Source: Pseudoalteromonas sp. A601
Lineage (GTDB): Bacteria > Pseudomonadota > Gammaproteobacteria > Enterobacterales > Alteromonadaceae
Assembly (NCBI RefSeq): GCF_002165575.1
Contig: NZ_MXQF01000015.1
Coordinates: forward strand, 62,001 to 126,000
Length of the DNA stretch: 64,000 bases
Direction of reading: 5' to 3'
Shown in pieces: positions 1 to 7,401 of the stretch. The position numbers and the translations under genes were made by a program. The notes under the pieces are model-generated. The model had not been told where the DNA came from and did not search any database. It was given only the letters and a program-made list of their open reading frames with translations. Each line of letters begins with the position of its first letter. Position 1 is the stretch's first letter.

Positions 1-320
1 ATCGGCCCATCAATTACTTTAAAGCCGTTTAATGAACCAATCTCAAAGTAAGGAGCGATATACTGAATATTTCCCTTTGCTGGTAAAATGGCTCCCACCA
101 GACGCTCACTTGCATACCAACGCATTCCCGTGAAATAGGTAAGGTTTGTGCCTGCATTTAAATATATGGCATCAATACCATTGGCTTGCATGTATTGTTG
201 AGCTTTTTTAATTCGTTCTAGGTGCTCTTGTGGTTGAATTGGGGTTAAATCGTCAGTCATATTAGTTAAACTGGCAAGTGCTTGTTCTTTGGTTTGAATA
301 CCAATACCTTTGGTTGTCAT
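1..320 (-). CDS. M24 metallopeptidase (X-Pro aminopeptidase-like), N-terminal part
   Basis: The reverse strand from the ATG at 318-320 reads MTTKGIGIQTKEQALASLTN and stays open to the window edge, so only about 106 N-terminal residues are seen. The stretch IDAIYLNAGTNLTYFTGMRW is typical of the creatinase N-terminal domain of family M24 enzymes (a partner or variable residue followed by the Y-(F/L)-(T/S)-G signature). M24 enzymes of this layout are aminopeptidase P or prolidase-like and release residues before proline. A strong Shine-Dalgarno (GAGGAG) lies 6 bases before the ATG. It follows the flavin dehydrogenase by 22 bases on the same strand and is probably cotranscribed. With the second M24 gene at 17538 it suggests processing of proline- or hydroxyproline-rich peptides. 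The metal-binding C-terminal half is outside the window, so activity cannot be judged. Confidence 0.8.
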   Translation of the reverse strand, partial: MTTKGIGIQTKEQALASLTNMTDDLTPIQPQEHLERIKKAQQYMQANGIDAIYLNAGTNLTYFTGMRWYASERLVGAILPAKGNIQYIAPYFEIGSLNGFKVIDGP

Positions 321-342
321 AGTGCTCTCCTCGTTAGTGGGG

Positions 343-1632
343 CTATTGTGCTAGTGGTAACTGTGAACTGCAAGCAGCTTGAGTTGAAAATCGACTAATA
401 CAATAAGGTTTAAGATCAATCTCTGCACGGCGCCTTAAACATACAGCAGTGATCAGTTCTGAGGTAATAGCGCCTTGTGTTAATCCTAGGTGCTGATGGC
501 CAAAGGCAAAAAATAAATTGGGGTGGTAGGGCGCTTCACCTATGACTGGCAATGAATCTGGTAGCGATGGTCGACAACCCATCCAAACGCTGCTTGGCTG
601 TAATGATATAGCTGAGTTCTTAAGCATCGCTTTAGCATTAGGTAACAATGCAAGTGCACGCTTATTATTCATCTTACGTTCTGTCCCTGCGAACTCAACA
701 GTGCCGGCAACGCGTAAGCCTTGGCTCATCGGAGTCATGATAAAGCTACGCTCTGCAGATGCCACGGGCCTTGATAAGCCATAGTTGCTCGCCAACATAC
801 AATGATAGCCACGTTCAGTATCAAGTGGAACTTTATAACCAAAAGGCTCAACGAGAGATTTACTCCATGCTCCCGCCGCAATAACAACCTTATCTGCAGT
901 GAATGTTTGTTCATCATTACTAAGGGCATACGTGCTCTGGGTTTGCTTAATAGATGTTATTTTTTGCTGACAAAATTTGCCACCTAAAGTACTAAATTTA
1001 TCCGCTAAATTTAAACAAAAAAGATGTGGATCTACGCTGTGGGCTACATCTTTAAATAATAAAGCATGTTTTATTGTGTCAGATAAATTGGGCTCTAATA
1101 TTTTTACCTCTTCAGCGTTGAGTAATTCAACAGCGATACCTTGATCTAAAAAGCTACTATACATCGCATTAATTTGGCTAAGTGGCGTTGCTTCAAATGT
1201 TAGTAAGCTGCCTTTTTTAGTGAGTAAGCTTGCTAAGTTAAACTCGTTCAGTAAGTTTTCGTATGCAGTAATCGCTCTTTTATTAAGTGCTTTGAGCGCT
1301 AACGTATTGGCTCTGAATGGTTTATGTCTCATGTTCTTAGTGAATAACCAAAACCATGGCAACGCTTGAATAATATAACGCCAATCTATCCTTAACGGAC
1401 CCAATGGATTGAATAGCATACCCGGTAACTTTTTCAATAATGACGGATGTGCTAGTGGAAAAATTTGTTCGGTAGCAAAATGCCCCGCATTACCTTTTGA
1501 ACAGCCTTGAGCTAATCCATTTTCGTCATATAAAGTGACGTCAAAGCCAGCTCGTTGTAGGTTAAGTGCACAACAAATGCCAATAATTCCAGCACCAACC
1601 ACAGCTATTTGTTGTTTATTTTGCTCTGCCAA
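343..1632 (-). CDS. DadA-type FAD-dependent D-amino acid dehydrogenase, probably D-hydroxyproline dehydrogenase
   Basis: This is a 429-residue flavoprotein. Residues 9-20 contain the Rossmann dinucleotide motif VVGAGIIG, followed by a conserved acidic strand end (LYDE), and the GCSKGNAG segment is characteristic of DadA/D-hydroxyproline dehydrogenases. The C-terminal GEAPYHPNLFFAFGHQHLGL is the second FAD-contact region of the DAO fold. The family oxidises D-amino acids to imino acids and passes electrons to the respiratory chain. Its neighbours (4-hydroxyproline epimerase, semialdehyde dehydrogenase) make cis-4-hydroxy-D-proline the likely substrate; that is inferred from context. The start is forced: an in-frame TAA stands three codons before the TTG at 1630-1632, and GGAG lies 9 bases upstream, so TTG (or the ATT before it) must start translation. 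It is divergent from the epimerase operon across the palindrome at 1839. Confidence 0.82.
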   Translation of the reverse strand: MAEQNKQQIAVVGAGIIGICCALNLQRAGFDVTLYDENGLAQGCSKGNAGHFATEQIFPLAHPSLLKKLPGMLFNPLGPLRIDWRYIIQALPWFWLFTKNMRHKPFRANTLALKALNKRAITAYENLLNEFNLASLLTKKGSLLTFEATPLSQINAMYSSFLDQGIAVELLNAEEVKILEPNLSDTIKHALLFKDVAHSVDPHLFCLNLADKFSTLGGKFCQQKITSIKQTQSTYALSNDEQTFTADKVVIAAGAWSKSLVEPFGYKVPLDTERGYHCMLASNYGLSRPVASAERSFIMTPMSQGLRVAGTVEFAGTERKMNNKRALALLPNAKAMLKNSAISLQPSSVWMGCRPSLPDSLPVIGEAPYHPNLFFAFGHQHLGLTQGAITSELITAVCLRRRAEIDLKPYCISRFSTQAACSSQLPLAQ

Positions 1633-1893
1633 AATGTGTTACTCCACTTAATACTATTTGCGTTATTAGCCTGTAATAAACGGGCTTTGTTGTTTTGTGT
1701 ATGGTTAATAACCGAAGCTGTAACAGCATTTAATTTGATTATTAGTTATTAACTTACAGTGCCTTAGCTGAACTTTCTTTTTTTGTGTTAAATCCATGCA
1801 ACCTATGAATTAGTAAAATGTCACATTGGGATGTTGATTATTGTATACAATATACCTATTATATCAAGTCTAAACATCAATCAGGTAATAAAA
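1633..1893. promoter_or_regulatory. divergent control region of hydroxyproline block 1
   Basis: This 261-base AT-rich region separates the leftward dehydrogenase/peptidase genes from the rightward DapA-remnant/epimerase/dehydrogenase genes. It contains the 14-bp perfect palindrome at 1839-1852, about 42 bases before the rightward ATG at 1894. An upstream ATG at 1831 in the same frame would place the palindrome inside a coding region and has no ribosome binding site, so it was not used. No further element is clear. Confidence 0.6.
1839..1852. promoter_or_regulatory. 14-bp palindromic operator TATTGTATACAATA (putative GntR/FCD site)
   Basis: The sequence is its own exact reverse complement over 14 bases. 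The same 14 bases recur at 13252-13265 before the TonB receptor of block 2, inside a 16-bp palindrome. Short palindromes of this length with a TA-rich core are typical of FadR/FCD-type GntR operators. The GntR/FCD gene at 4805 lies in the same block and is the natural candidate to bind it. The pairing of regulator and site is inferred. Confidence 0.7.
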
Positions 1894-2112
1894 ATGACAG
1901 TAAATTGGCATGGAGTCTCCCCAGTGATAACTACTCTGTTCAATGCAAATAACGCCATTAATTTTGCATCAACAGTGAATGATGAACTTAATAATGAAGG
2001 CGTTCACGGCATTATTGAACGGGCTTCGGCAGAGGACACAATAGCTGTCACCTCGCTTTATAATGAAGCGACGGCAAGCCGTTTTGGTTTAACAAAATTT
2101 AAATGGGACTAA
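1894..2112 (+). pseudogene. truncated DapA/DHDPS-family gene
   Basis: The reading frame from ATG 1894 (AGGTAA six bases upstream) gives 72 residues. MTVNWHGVSPVITTLFNANN up to EGVHGII matches the first beta strand and helix of dihydrodipicolinate synthase family proteins, where W-x-G-V-x-P-(A/V)-(V/I)-T-T-x-F opens a roughly 300-residue barrel. After HGII the family should continue with a GTxGE loop; instead about 30 unrelated residues follow (ERASAEDTIAV onward) and the frame stops four bases before the epimerase ATG. The YNNP and Schiff-base Lys regions are absent, so it cannot be an active enzyme. In 4-hydroxyproline pathways a DapA-like protein deaminates 1-pyrroline-4-hydroxy-2-carboxylate; this looks like a deleted copy, with the job possibly taken by the intact gene at 11732. 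The origin of the tail is unknown. Confidence 0.7.
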
Positions 2113-2115
2113 GTT

Positions 2116-3117
2116 ATGCTCAAAGGGACCTTTTTTTGTATTGACGGCCATACCTGTGGTAACCCAGTTAGGCTCATAACCAGTGGTCATCCGCAATTGA
2201 GCGGGTTGAGCATGAGTGAGAAGCGCCAAGACTTTTTGCAAAATCACGATTGGATACGCCAAGCGCTCATGTTTGAGCCTCGTGGTCACGATATGATGTC
2301 GGGCGGGTTGTTATATCCACCCACCACAGAAGATGGCGATGCAGCTATTTTATTCGTGGAAACATCAGGGTGCTTACCTATGTGTGGGCACGGCACAATG
2401 GGCATTGTTACTTTTGCTTTGGAGCATGGCTTATTACATGCAAAAGTGCCGGGTACTTTGCTGCTAGACACGCCAGCCGGACGTGTACAGATTAACTACG
2501 AAATGACTGATGGCAAAGTGCAGTGGGTAAAAATTTATAATGTTCCAGCCTATTTAGCGCACGAATCGATAGTTATTGATATACCTGAGCTGGGCGAGCT
2601 TAAAGTAGACATTGCCTATGGAGGTAACTTCTACATTATTGTTGAACCGCAGGGTAATTATAAAGGCATTGAACACTTAACCGCAGGGCAAATTTTAAAG
2701 TATAGCCCGCAGGTACGAGATGCGATAAACGCCAAAGTTCAATGTACGCACCCGCTTGATCCAACCGTTCAAGGTGCTAGTCATGTTTTATGGACAGGCA
2801 CACCTAAAAATACCAATTCAGATGCAGCCAATGCTGTTTTTTATGGCGACAAAGCCATTGACCGTTCGCCATGTGGAACAGGTACTAGTGCCCGAATGGC
2901 ACAGTTATTTACCAAAGGGCAATTGGCTCAAGGGCAGAGTTTTATTCACGAGAGCTATATTGGCAGCCAGTTTATTGGTTGTATTGAACACGTAACAGAA
3001 ATAGCAGGTATACCAGCCATATTACCAAGCATACAAGGCTGGTCTAGAGTGACGGGCACAAGCGCGATCACTGTGGATGACGATGACCCATATGCATTTG
3101 GGTTTCAAGTAATTTAA
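2116..3117 (+). CDS. 4-hydroxyproline 2-epimerase (proline racemase family)
   Basis: This 333-residue protein belongs to the proline racemase fold. Both active-site cysteines are present: Cys90 in MCGHGTMG and Cys253 in DRSPCGTGTSAR. Two cysteines are the mark of true epimerases/racemases, whereas dehydratase paralogues carry Thr at the second place (see 16495). Epimerases of this type invert trans-4-hydroxy-L-proline to cis-4-hydroxy-D-proline, which is the substrate expected for the flavoenzyme at 343. EPRGHDMMSGG and the C-terminal VTGTSAITVDDDDPYAFGF are also family signatures. The gene begins three bases after the DapA remnant stops and ends 13 bases before the aldehyde dehydrogenase, so the three form an operon. 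Substrate is assigned from family and neighbours. Confidence 0.88.
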   Translation: MLKGTFFCIDGHTCGNPVRLITSGHPQLSGLSMSEKRQDFLQNHDWIRQALMFEPRGHDMMSGGLLYPPTTEDGDAAILFVETSGCLPMCGHGTMGIVTFALEHGLLHAKVPGTLLLDTPAGRVQINYEMTDGKVQWVKIYNVPAYLAHESIVIDIPELGELKVDIAYGGNFYIIVEPQGNYKGIEHLTAGQILKYSPQVRDAINAKVQCTHPLDPTVQGASHVLWTGTPKNTNSDAANAVFYGDKAIDRSPCGTGTSARMAQLFTKGQLAQGQSFIHESYIGSQFIGCIEHVTEIAGIPAILPSIQGWSRVTGTSAITVDDDDPYAFGFQVI

Positions 3118-3130
3118 TGAGGAGCAAAGC

Positions 3131-4627
3131 ATGACATTATTAGGACAAAGTTTAGTAGCAGGGCAATGGCTCGGTCATTCAGCAAATGGTGAATTTCAAG
3201 CATTTTCCCCTGCACGCAATGAACCACTACCAACGCGCTTTTTTAATCTAAGCACGGTTGAATTAAACGGTGCAATAGAGGCCGCACAATCGGCGTTTTA
3301 TGAGTACCGTAAAACCAGCTTTGCACAACGTGCAGATTTTTTAACGTGCATTGCAGAGCAAATATTAGCGCTTGGCGATGAGCTACTTGAACAAACACAG
3401 CAAGAAACTAACCTACCGCTTGCGCGCTTACAGGGTGAGCGCATGCGCACCGTAAATCAACTTAAAGCGTTTGCTAGTGCATTACGTGAAAATCCAGACT
3501 CACCTTTAGGTTTAAAAGTAGTGGATGAAGCTGATGCCACAAGAGCGCCTTTGCCAAAGCCACACACTGAGCTTAACTATTTACCACTAGGTCCGGTGGC
3601 TGTATTTGGCGCATCTAACTTCCCTTATGCTTTTTCTACACTAGGTGGCGATACTGCCGCAGCGCTTGCTGCAGGTTGCCCAGTGATTGTAAAAAATCAC
3701 ACAGCGCACCCTGGCACGGGTGAATTAATGGCACGTGCAGCGCTTGCAGCTATTAAAGAATGTGGGATGCCGCTAGGCGTGTTTGCTATGGTGCAAAGTA
3801 AAGCGTACGACATGTCGCATCAATTAGTTGCTGCGCCGGCAATTAAAGCGGTTGGTTTTACCGGCTCATTTAATGTGGCAAGTAAACTACAAGCAACGAT
3901 TGCCAAGCGTGAAGAGCCGATCCCATTTTATGGCGAGCTTGGTAGTATTAATCCCCAAGTTATTTTACCCAATAAAGCGATTGAACATAGCAAAGAAATC
4001 GCACAGTCACTTTGCCAGTCAATGCTGATGGGCAACGGACAATTTTGTACCAGCCCTGGGCTTTGGTTAGTGCCAACAGGGTGTGATGAACTAGAAGCAC
4101 ACATTTCTGCGTGTATCAATGATGCACCATCAGACACCTTGCTAACCCCCGGGATTGTTAAAGCGTTTAAACAACAAGTTGAAGAGCGCAGCCAATTTGC
4201 TCAAGTAAGCGTGTTGGGCAAAGGTAAGCTTGAGCATGCGTTTCATGCTAATGCGCATGTCTTCGCGTGTAATGCCGATGATTATTTAACAACCCCAGCT
4301 TTGCATGAAGAAGTGTTTGGCCCTGCGGCATTGGTTGTGCGCTACGACAGTGAACAGCAGCTCATGACATTGATAAATAAACTCCAAGGGCAGCTTACTG
4401 CCAGTATTCATGGTACTGAGGCTGATTTAAATAAAGCTGATAGTGTTATTGAAGCACTGCAATACAAAGTAGGCCGCTTGATTAAAAACCAGATGCCAAC
4501 AGGTGTAGAAGTATGTGGTTCAATGAATCACGGTGGGCCATTCCCAAGCTCAACGGATGTGCGCAGCACTTCTGTGGGTGCAAATGCAATGTTGCGATTT
4601 ATGCGGCCAATTTGCTACCAAGCATAA
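3131..4627 (+). CDS. 2-oxoglutarate-semialdehyde (2,5-dioxovalerate) dehydrogenase
   Basis: This 498-residue aldehyde dehydrogenase has the catalytic Cys306 in GNGQFCTSPGL and general base Glu269 in FYGELGSINP. The cofactor strand VAVFGASNFPYAFSTLGGDTAAALAAGCPVIVKNH fits the NADP-type subfamily that includes alpha-ketoglutarate semialdehyde dehydrogenases of the hydroxyproline and pentose pathways. In the hydroxyproline route it would oxidise the semialdehyde made by the DapA-like deaminase to 2-oxoglutarate, feeding the citric acid cycle. GAGGAG lies 8 bases before the ATG, and only 13 bases separate it from the epimerase. Length and motifs are complete. Confidence 0.88.
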   Translation: MTLLGQSLVAGQWLGHSANGEFQAFSPARNEPLPTRFFNLSTVELNGAIEAAQSAFYEYRKTSFAQRADFLTCIAEQILALGDELLEQTQQETNLPLARLQGERMRTVNQLKAFASALRENPDSPLGLKVVDEADATRAPLPKPHTELNYLPLGPVAVFGASNFPYAFSTLGGDTAAALAAGCPVIVKNHTAHPGTGELMARAALAAIKECGMPLGVFAMVQSKAYDMSHQLVAAPAIKAVGFTGSFNVASKLQATIAKREEPIPFYGELGSINPQVILPNKAIEHSKEIAQSLCQSMLMGNGQFCTSPGLWLVPTGCDELEAHISACINDAPSDTLLTPGIVKAFKQQVEERSQFAQVSVLGKGKLEHAFHANAHVFACNADDYLTTPALHEEVFGPAALVVRYDSEQQLMTLINKLQGQLTASIHGTEADLNKADSVIEALQYKVGRLIKNQMPTGVEVCGSMNHGGPFPSSTDVRSTSVGANAMLRFMRPICYQA

Positions 4628-4725
4628 TTTTTATAGGCGGGATTGTAAAATTGCACTTTCCCGCTTACCCTTACCCATAGGAGGCTTAAGCAGATTCTAA
4701 CTTGGCATATGAGTGAACTTAAGTA

Positions 4726-4746
4726 TAATGTATTTTAAATGCAATA
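4726..4746. promoter_or_regulatory. possible spaced half-sites before the GntR gene
   Basis: TAATGTA at 4726-4732 and TGCAATA at 4740-4746 are the two degenerate half-sites seen joined at 12723-12736, read on the other strand and here separated by seven bases. They sit about 60 bases before the GntR start and might serve autoregulation. The match is weak in this AT-rich region and could be chance. Confidence 0.25.
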
Positions 4747-4804
4747 TAATACCTGTCGCTATAAATGGTCAGTAACTTAACACGATTGGTATAAAAGGAT
4801 CACC

Positions 4805-5473
4805 ATGGCTATCGAACACAAAACCCGCACCCAACTAGTAGCAGAAGCAATTCGTGAAAAAATATTAACCGGTGAGATCAAAGCTGGTGATCCGCTGCGT
4901 CAAGCCGCACTCGCTGCTGAGCTTAATGTAAGTCGCATACCTGTGCGTGAGGCACTACTTCAGCTTGAAGCTGAAGGTCTTGTTAATTTTGAAGCGCACA
5001 AAGGAGCCACGGCCACAGAGCTTTCAGCATCACAAATTGATGAAATCTTTGATTTAAGGGCATTACTTGAAGCCGAGCTGTTAAGTCACTCAATTGAGGG
5101 GTTAACAGATCAAGACTTAATAGATGCTGAGCTTATCTTAACTGAACTTGAAAGCGCCATGGATGCAGGTGATACTCACCTAGCAACAGGCGACTTAAAT
5201 AGCCGTTTTCATGGCAAACTATACAGCCGCGCCCAACGCCCACAAACTCGTGAGCTAGTTGATATGTATAGTAAAAACTCAGAACGCTATGTACGCATGC
5301 ACATTTTACTGGCTGGTGGTTTAACCACTGCGCCCGAAGAGCACCGTATATTATTAAATCACTGTCGCGCAAAAGAGACCAAAAAAGCCTGTGACTTTTT
5401 GAAAAAACATATCTTAGGCGCTAAAAACGACATTAAAAAGCTATTACTTAAAATAGAAGACGAAAAAAGGTAG
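4805..5473 (+). CDS. GntR family transcriptional regulator, FCD (FadR) subfamily
   Basis: This 222-residue regulator has an N-terminal winged helix-turn-helix (residues about 8-75: EAIREKILTGEIKAGDPLRQ then LNVSRIPVREALLQLEAEGL) and a C-terminal all-helical FCD effector domain. The FCD region contains the expected Asp/His metal or ligand residues in FDLRALLEAELL, NSRFHGKLY and EEHRILLNHC. FCD regulators usually act as repressors released by a carboxylic acid or amino acid. It lies immediately downstream of the hydroxyproline operon with its own gap of 177 bases, and AAGGATCACC precedes the ATG. It is the only regulator near the two palindrome copies and is proposed to control both blocks. Confidence 0.85.
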   Translation: MAIEHKTRTQLVAEAIREKILTGEIKAGDPLRQAALAAELNVSRIPVREALLQLEAEGLVNFEAHKGATATELSASQIDEIFDLRALLEAELLSHSIEGLTDQDLIDAELILTELESAMDAGDTHLATGDLNSRFHGKLYSRAQRPQTRELVDMYSKNSERYVRMHILLAGGLTTAPEEHRILLNHCRAKETKKACDFLKKHILGAKNDIKKLLLKIEDEKR

Positions 5474-5492
5474 TTTTTCGTAAACTATTGCT

Positions 5493-5513
5493 AGCACATT
5501 CATATAATGTGCT
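5493..5513 (+). terminator. weak stem-loop after the GntR gene
   Basis: AGCACATT (5493-5500) pairs perfectly with AATGTGCT (5506-5513) across a 5-base loop. It follows the GntR stop by 20 bases. There is only a short T-rich tail, so termination strength is uncertain. Confidence 0.4.
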
Positions 5514-5566
5514 TTAACACGTTAAATTTATTTGACAAAAATATACGGCTGTCCTTTTTACCTGTT

Positions 5567-6508
5567 TTATAATCTAGAGAATGGACTAATCACGCCATTT
5601 GCACCTTGTTGTAAAACATGCGTATATATCTGAGTTGTTCGCACATCACTATGGCCTAGTTGCGCTTGAACCGTTCTAATATCAGCACCACTTTGTAGTA
5701 AATGTGTTGCAAAAGAATGGCGTAAGGTATGCGGAGTAACGTGTTTATTAATTTGTGCATCACAAGCTGCTTTTTTAACCGCGCGCTGTAATTGTTTTTC
5801 ATCTATATGATGTCTTCTCAATTGCTTACTTTGGGGATCAATGCTGAGTTTATAGGATGAAAATAAATACTGCCAGCCCAGTTGTTTGTTATGATTTGGA
5901 TATTTTTTACGTAATAAATGTGGCATAAACACGCCACAAAATAGCGGGTTATTTAGGTCTAACTGTAAATAACTCTCTACTAATTGAATTTGTGTCCGTA
6001 TTTGCGGTATGAGCTCAGTTGCAAGCGTTACAACACGGTTTTTTCCTCCTTTTCCATCCCAAATACGGATGCAGTTATAGTCAAAATCAATATCCTGCAC
6101 ACGCAAACGCAGTACTTTCGTTAGCCGCATTCCACTGCCATAGAGAAGCCCACAAGGTAAATAATGTTTTGCAGAGCACACTTTAAAAAAAAGGTTTATT
6201 TCTTGCTGTGTTAAAACGACGGGGAGTTTAGTTGCTCGTTTGCTCTTGATAAAATCTAAGGATAGCGATAGTGGCTTTTTAATGACCTCCTTAAATAAAA
6301 AGCTTAACGCATTTAAAGCTTGCGTTTGCGTATTAGGTGCAACATTTTGTTGGTTAACTAGATGATTTAAAAAAAGCTCTACTTCATTATCTCCCATTGT
6401 TGTTGGGTGTCGCATAGAATTAAAGCGAATAAATGCAGCTATCCAGTATAAGTAAGCTTTAATGGTACTTTTAGCATAGCGCTTTAAATACATTTGTTCC
6501 GAAATCAT
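5567..6508 (-). CDS. integron integrase (IntI family tyrosine recombinase)
   Basis: This 313-residue tyrosine recombinase has the catalytic set Arg128 (GSGMRL), Lys156 (GGKNRVV), His260 and Arg263 (HTLRHSFATHLL), His286 (LGHSD) and Tyr295 (TQIYTHVL). Between them lies the additional domain that separates IntI from XerC/D: KYPNHNKQLGWQYLFSS then DPQSKQLRRHHIDEKQLQRAV (residues about 202-243). IntI enzymes excise and insert gene cassettes at attC and attI sites as folded single strands. The gene runs leftward, away from the attI core at 6751 and the cassette, which is the standard integron layout, and a LexA box lies 48 bases before its ATG. One oddity is TK after the catalytic Arg, where relatives usually have SE. 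It appears complete and is likely a sedentary chromosomal integron integrase. Confidence 0.93.
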   Translation of the reverse strand: MISEQMYLKRYAKSTIKAYLYWIAAFIRFNSMRHPTTMGDNEVELFLNHLVNQQNVAPNTQTQALNALSFLFKEVIKKPLSLSLDFIKSKRATKLPVVLTQQEINLFFKVCSAKHYLPCGLLYGSGMRLTKVLRLRVQDIDFDYNCIRIWDGKGGKNRVVTLATELIPQIRTQIQLVESYLQLDLNNPLFCGVFMPHLLRKKYPNHNKQLGWQYLFSSYKLSIDPQSKQLRRHHIDEKQLQRAVKKAACDAQINKHVTPHTLRHSFATHLLQSGADIRTVQAQLGHSDVRTTQIYTHVLQQGANGVISPFSRL

Positions 6509-6757
6509 AGTTAAAAAAAGGTGACTTCATAGGATGAATCTCCAAAAGTAAATTGCTGTATATATAGACAGTTATTTGTATTTTGTCCAATATTACTGAT
6601 CTCTACCATTTTGGGGTATTTTTGCACTTGTAAAAAGTTAGACAACGTTTACTAATTGTTTACAGGTGTTTATTTGAGGGCTAAGATAAATGCATTGTAA
6701 TATATGGACATTTGTCGGTTTATAAAACGACAAATGTCATAGACAAAATTGTTAGGC
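6509..6757. other. integron attI region and integrase promoter
   Basis: The 240 bases between the divergent integrase and the first cassette end in GTTAGGC (6751-6757), a perfect match to the GTTRRRY recombination core, with the crossover expected after the first G. An 11-bp perfect inverted repeat, GACATTTGTCG (6707-6717) and CGACAAATGTC (6728-6738), lies just left of the core. The LexA box is at 6556-6571. A cassette promoter is expected here but I cannot fix its -35 and -10 elements. Confidence 0.75.
6556..6571. promoter_or_regulatory. LexA (SOS) box upstream of the integrase
   Basis: CTGTATATATAGACAG differs at one base from the strong gammaproteobacterial LexA consensus CTGTATATATATACAG and keeps both CTGT and ACAG ends. 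It is 48 bases upstream of the integrase ATG. Several integron integrases are known to be induced through LexA during the SOS response; the site indicates the same control here. Confidence 0.85.
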
Positions 6758-7278
6758 TTTCAACGGAGTAACCTCATGGATAGAGCACATTTTATAGTTT
6801 GTTTATTTCTAGGTGTGTTTTTCGCATATATATCGGTACCTGTTTTTGGTTATGGTGCCGCAATCGCTATTCCAGTTGATATGCTTCTGTCTTTTGCTAA
6901 AAACTTTCCCAATGCAACACTTGCTGCCATAGATTTAATAACTCAAGCTTTACCACTTTGTCTTATCTATTGTGTTTTAGCTTTGCTTATAAAGCATTTT
7001 AAATTAGCAAATCACTGGGGCTATCTGGTATTGGGTATACCTTTCTATATTCTGCATTCATATTTTTTTTATTACAGTTACCTTCTCAAAACTTAGGGCA
7101 TACACTCGGTGTTTTATTGCCTAAATATATTGCGTTGGGTCTTTTTATTTTATACTTTGCTAATCAGGCGCTTAATAAACAAAAAGCCTAACAAGAAATT
7201 AAACAAGGACAAAAAACAGTTGGTTTTGCTCCTTCGTCGCTTATTTTAACCAACTATTTTTTGCCTGTTAATTAGGCG
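6752..7278 (+). mobile_element. integron gene cassette (527 bp)
   Basis: The cassette runs from the base after the G of the attI core to the G of the attC core at 7278. If circularised, its two ends would join to give GTTAGGC, which is exactly complementary to the other end of its attC, GCCTAAC (7186-7192). It carries a single rightward gene starting 24 bases in, with the stop codon lying inside the attC, as is usual for compact cassettes. Only this one cassette is recognisable; transposase debris follows. Confidence 0.85.
6776..7191 (+). pseudogene. cassette-encoded small membrane protein, frameshifted at a T8 tract
   Basis: The ATG at 6776 follows GGAG by 7 bases. The present frame gives 106 residues with about three hydrophobic segments and stops at 7096. 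One base added to the run of eight T at 7063-7070 would continue the frame through LPSQNLGHTLGVLLPKYIA and a further hydrophobic helix to a TAA at 7189-7191, inside the attC. That gives about 138 residues and four helices, and explains why 95 bases of apparently coding DNA lie after the present stop. It could be a decayed gene, a phase-variable tract or a base-call error. No family is recognised. Confidence 0.7.
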
Positions 7279-7284
7279 TTGAGG
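7186..7284 (+). repeat. attC site (59-base element)
   Basis: The site opens with GCCTAAC (7186-7192, a perfect RYYYAAC) and closes at GTTGAGG (7278-7284, six of seven to GTTRRRY). Inside, AAAAAACAGTTGGTT pairs with AACCAACTATTTTTT (one mismatch in 15), and the outer arms GCCTAA and TTAGGC pair as well, giving the long imperfect hairpin that IntI recognises on the bottom strand. Length is about 99 bases. Confidence 0.87.
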
Positions 7285-7401
7285 CTGTAGAATTACTCTT
7301 TTTAGGAACTGGTTCTACACATTCAACTTGATTGTTTTTTAACCTTGAATCCACTGGGTTACTGTGATCTAATAGATATTATTCACCCACGGTAAATTGT
7401 T

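Noticed and set aside
1831-1893. An in-frame ATG at 1831 that would lengthen the DapA-like remnant by 21 codons.
   Set aside because: The extension covers the palindromic operator, has no ribosome binding site and no family similarity; ATG 1894 fits the family start.
6707-6738. The 11-bp inverted repeat near attI considered as another attC.
   Set aside because: It lacks RYYYAAC and GTTRRRY ends; treated as part of the attI region.
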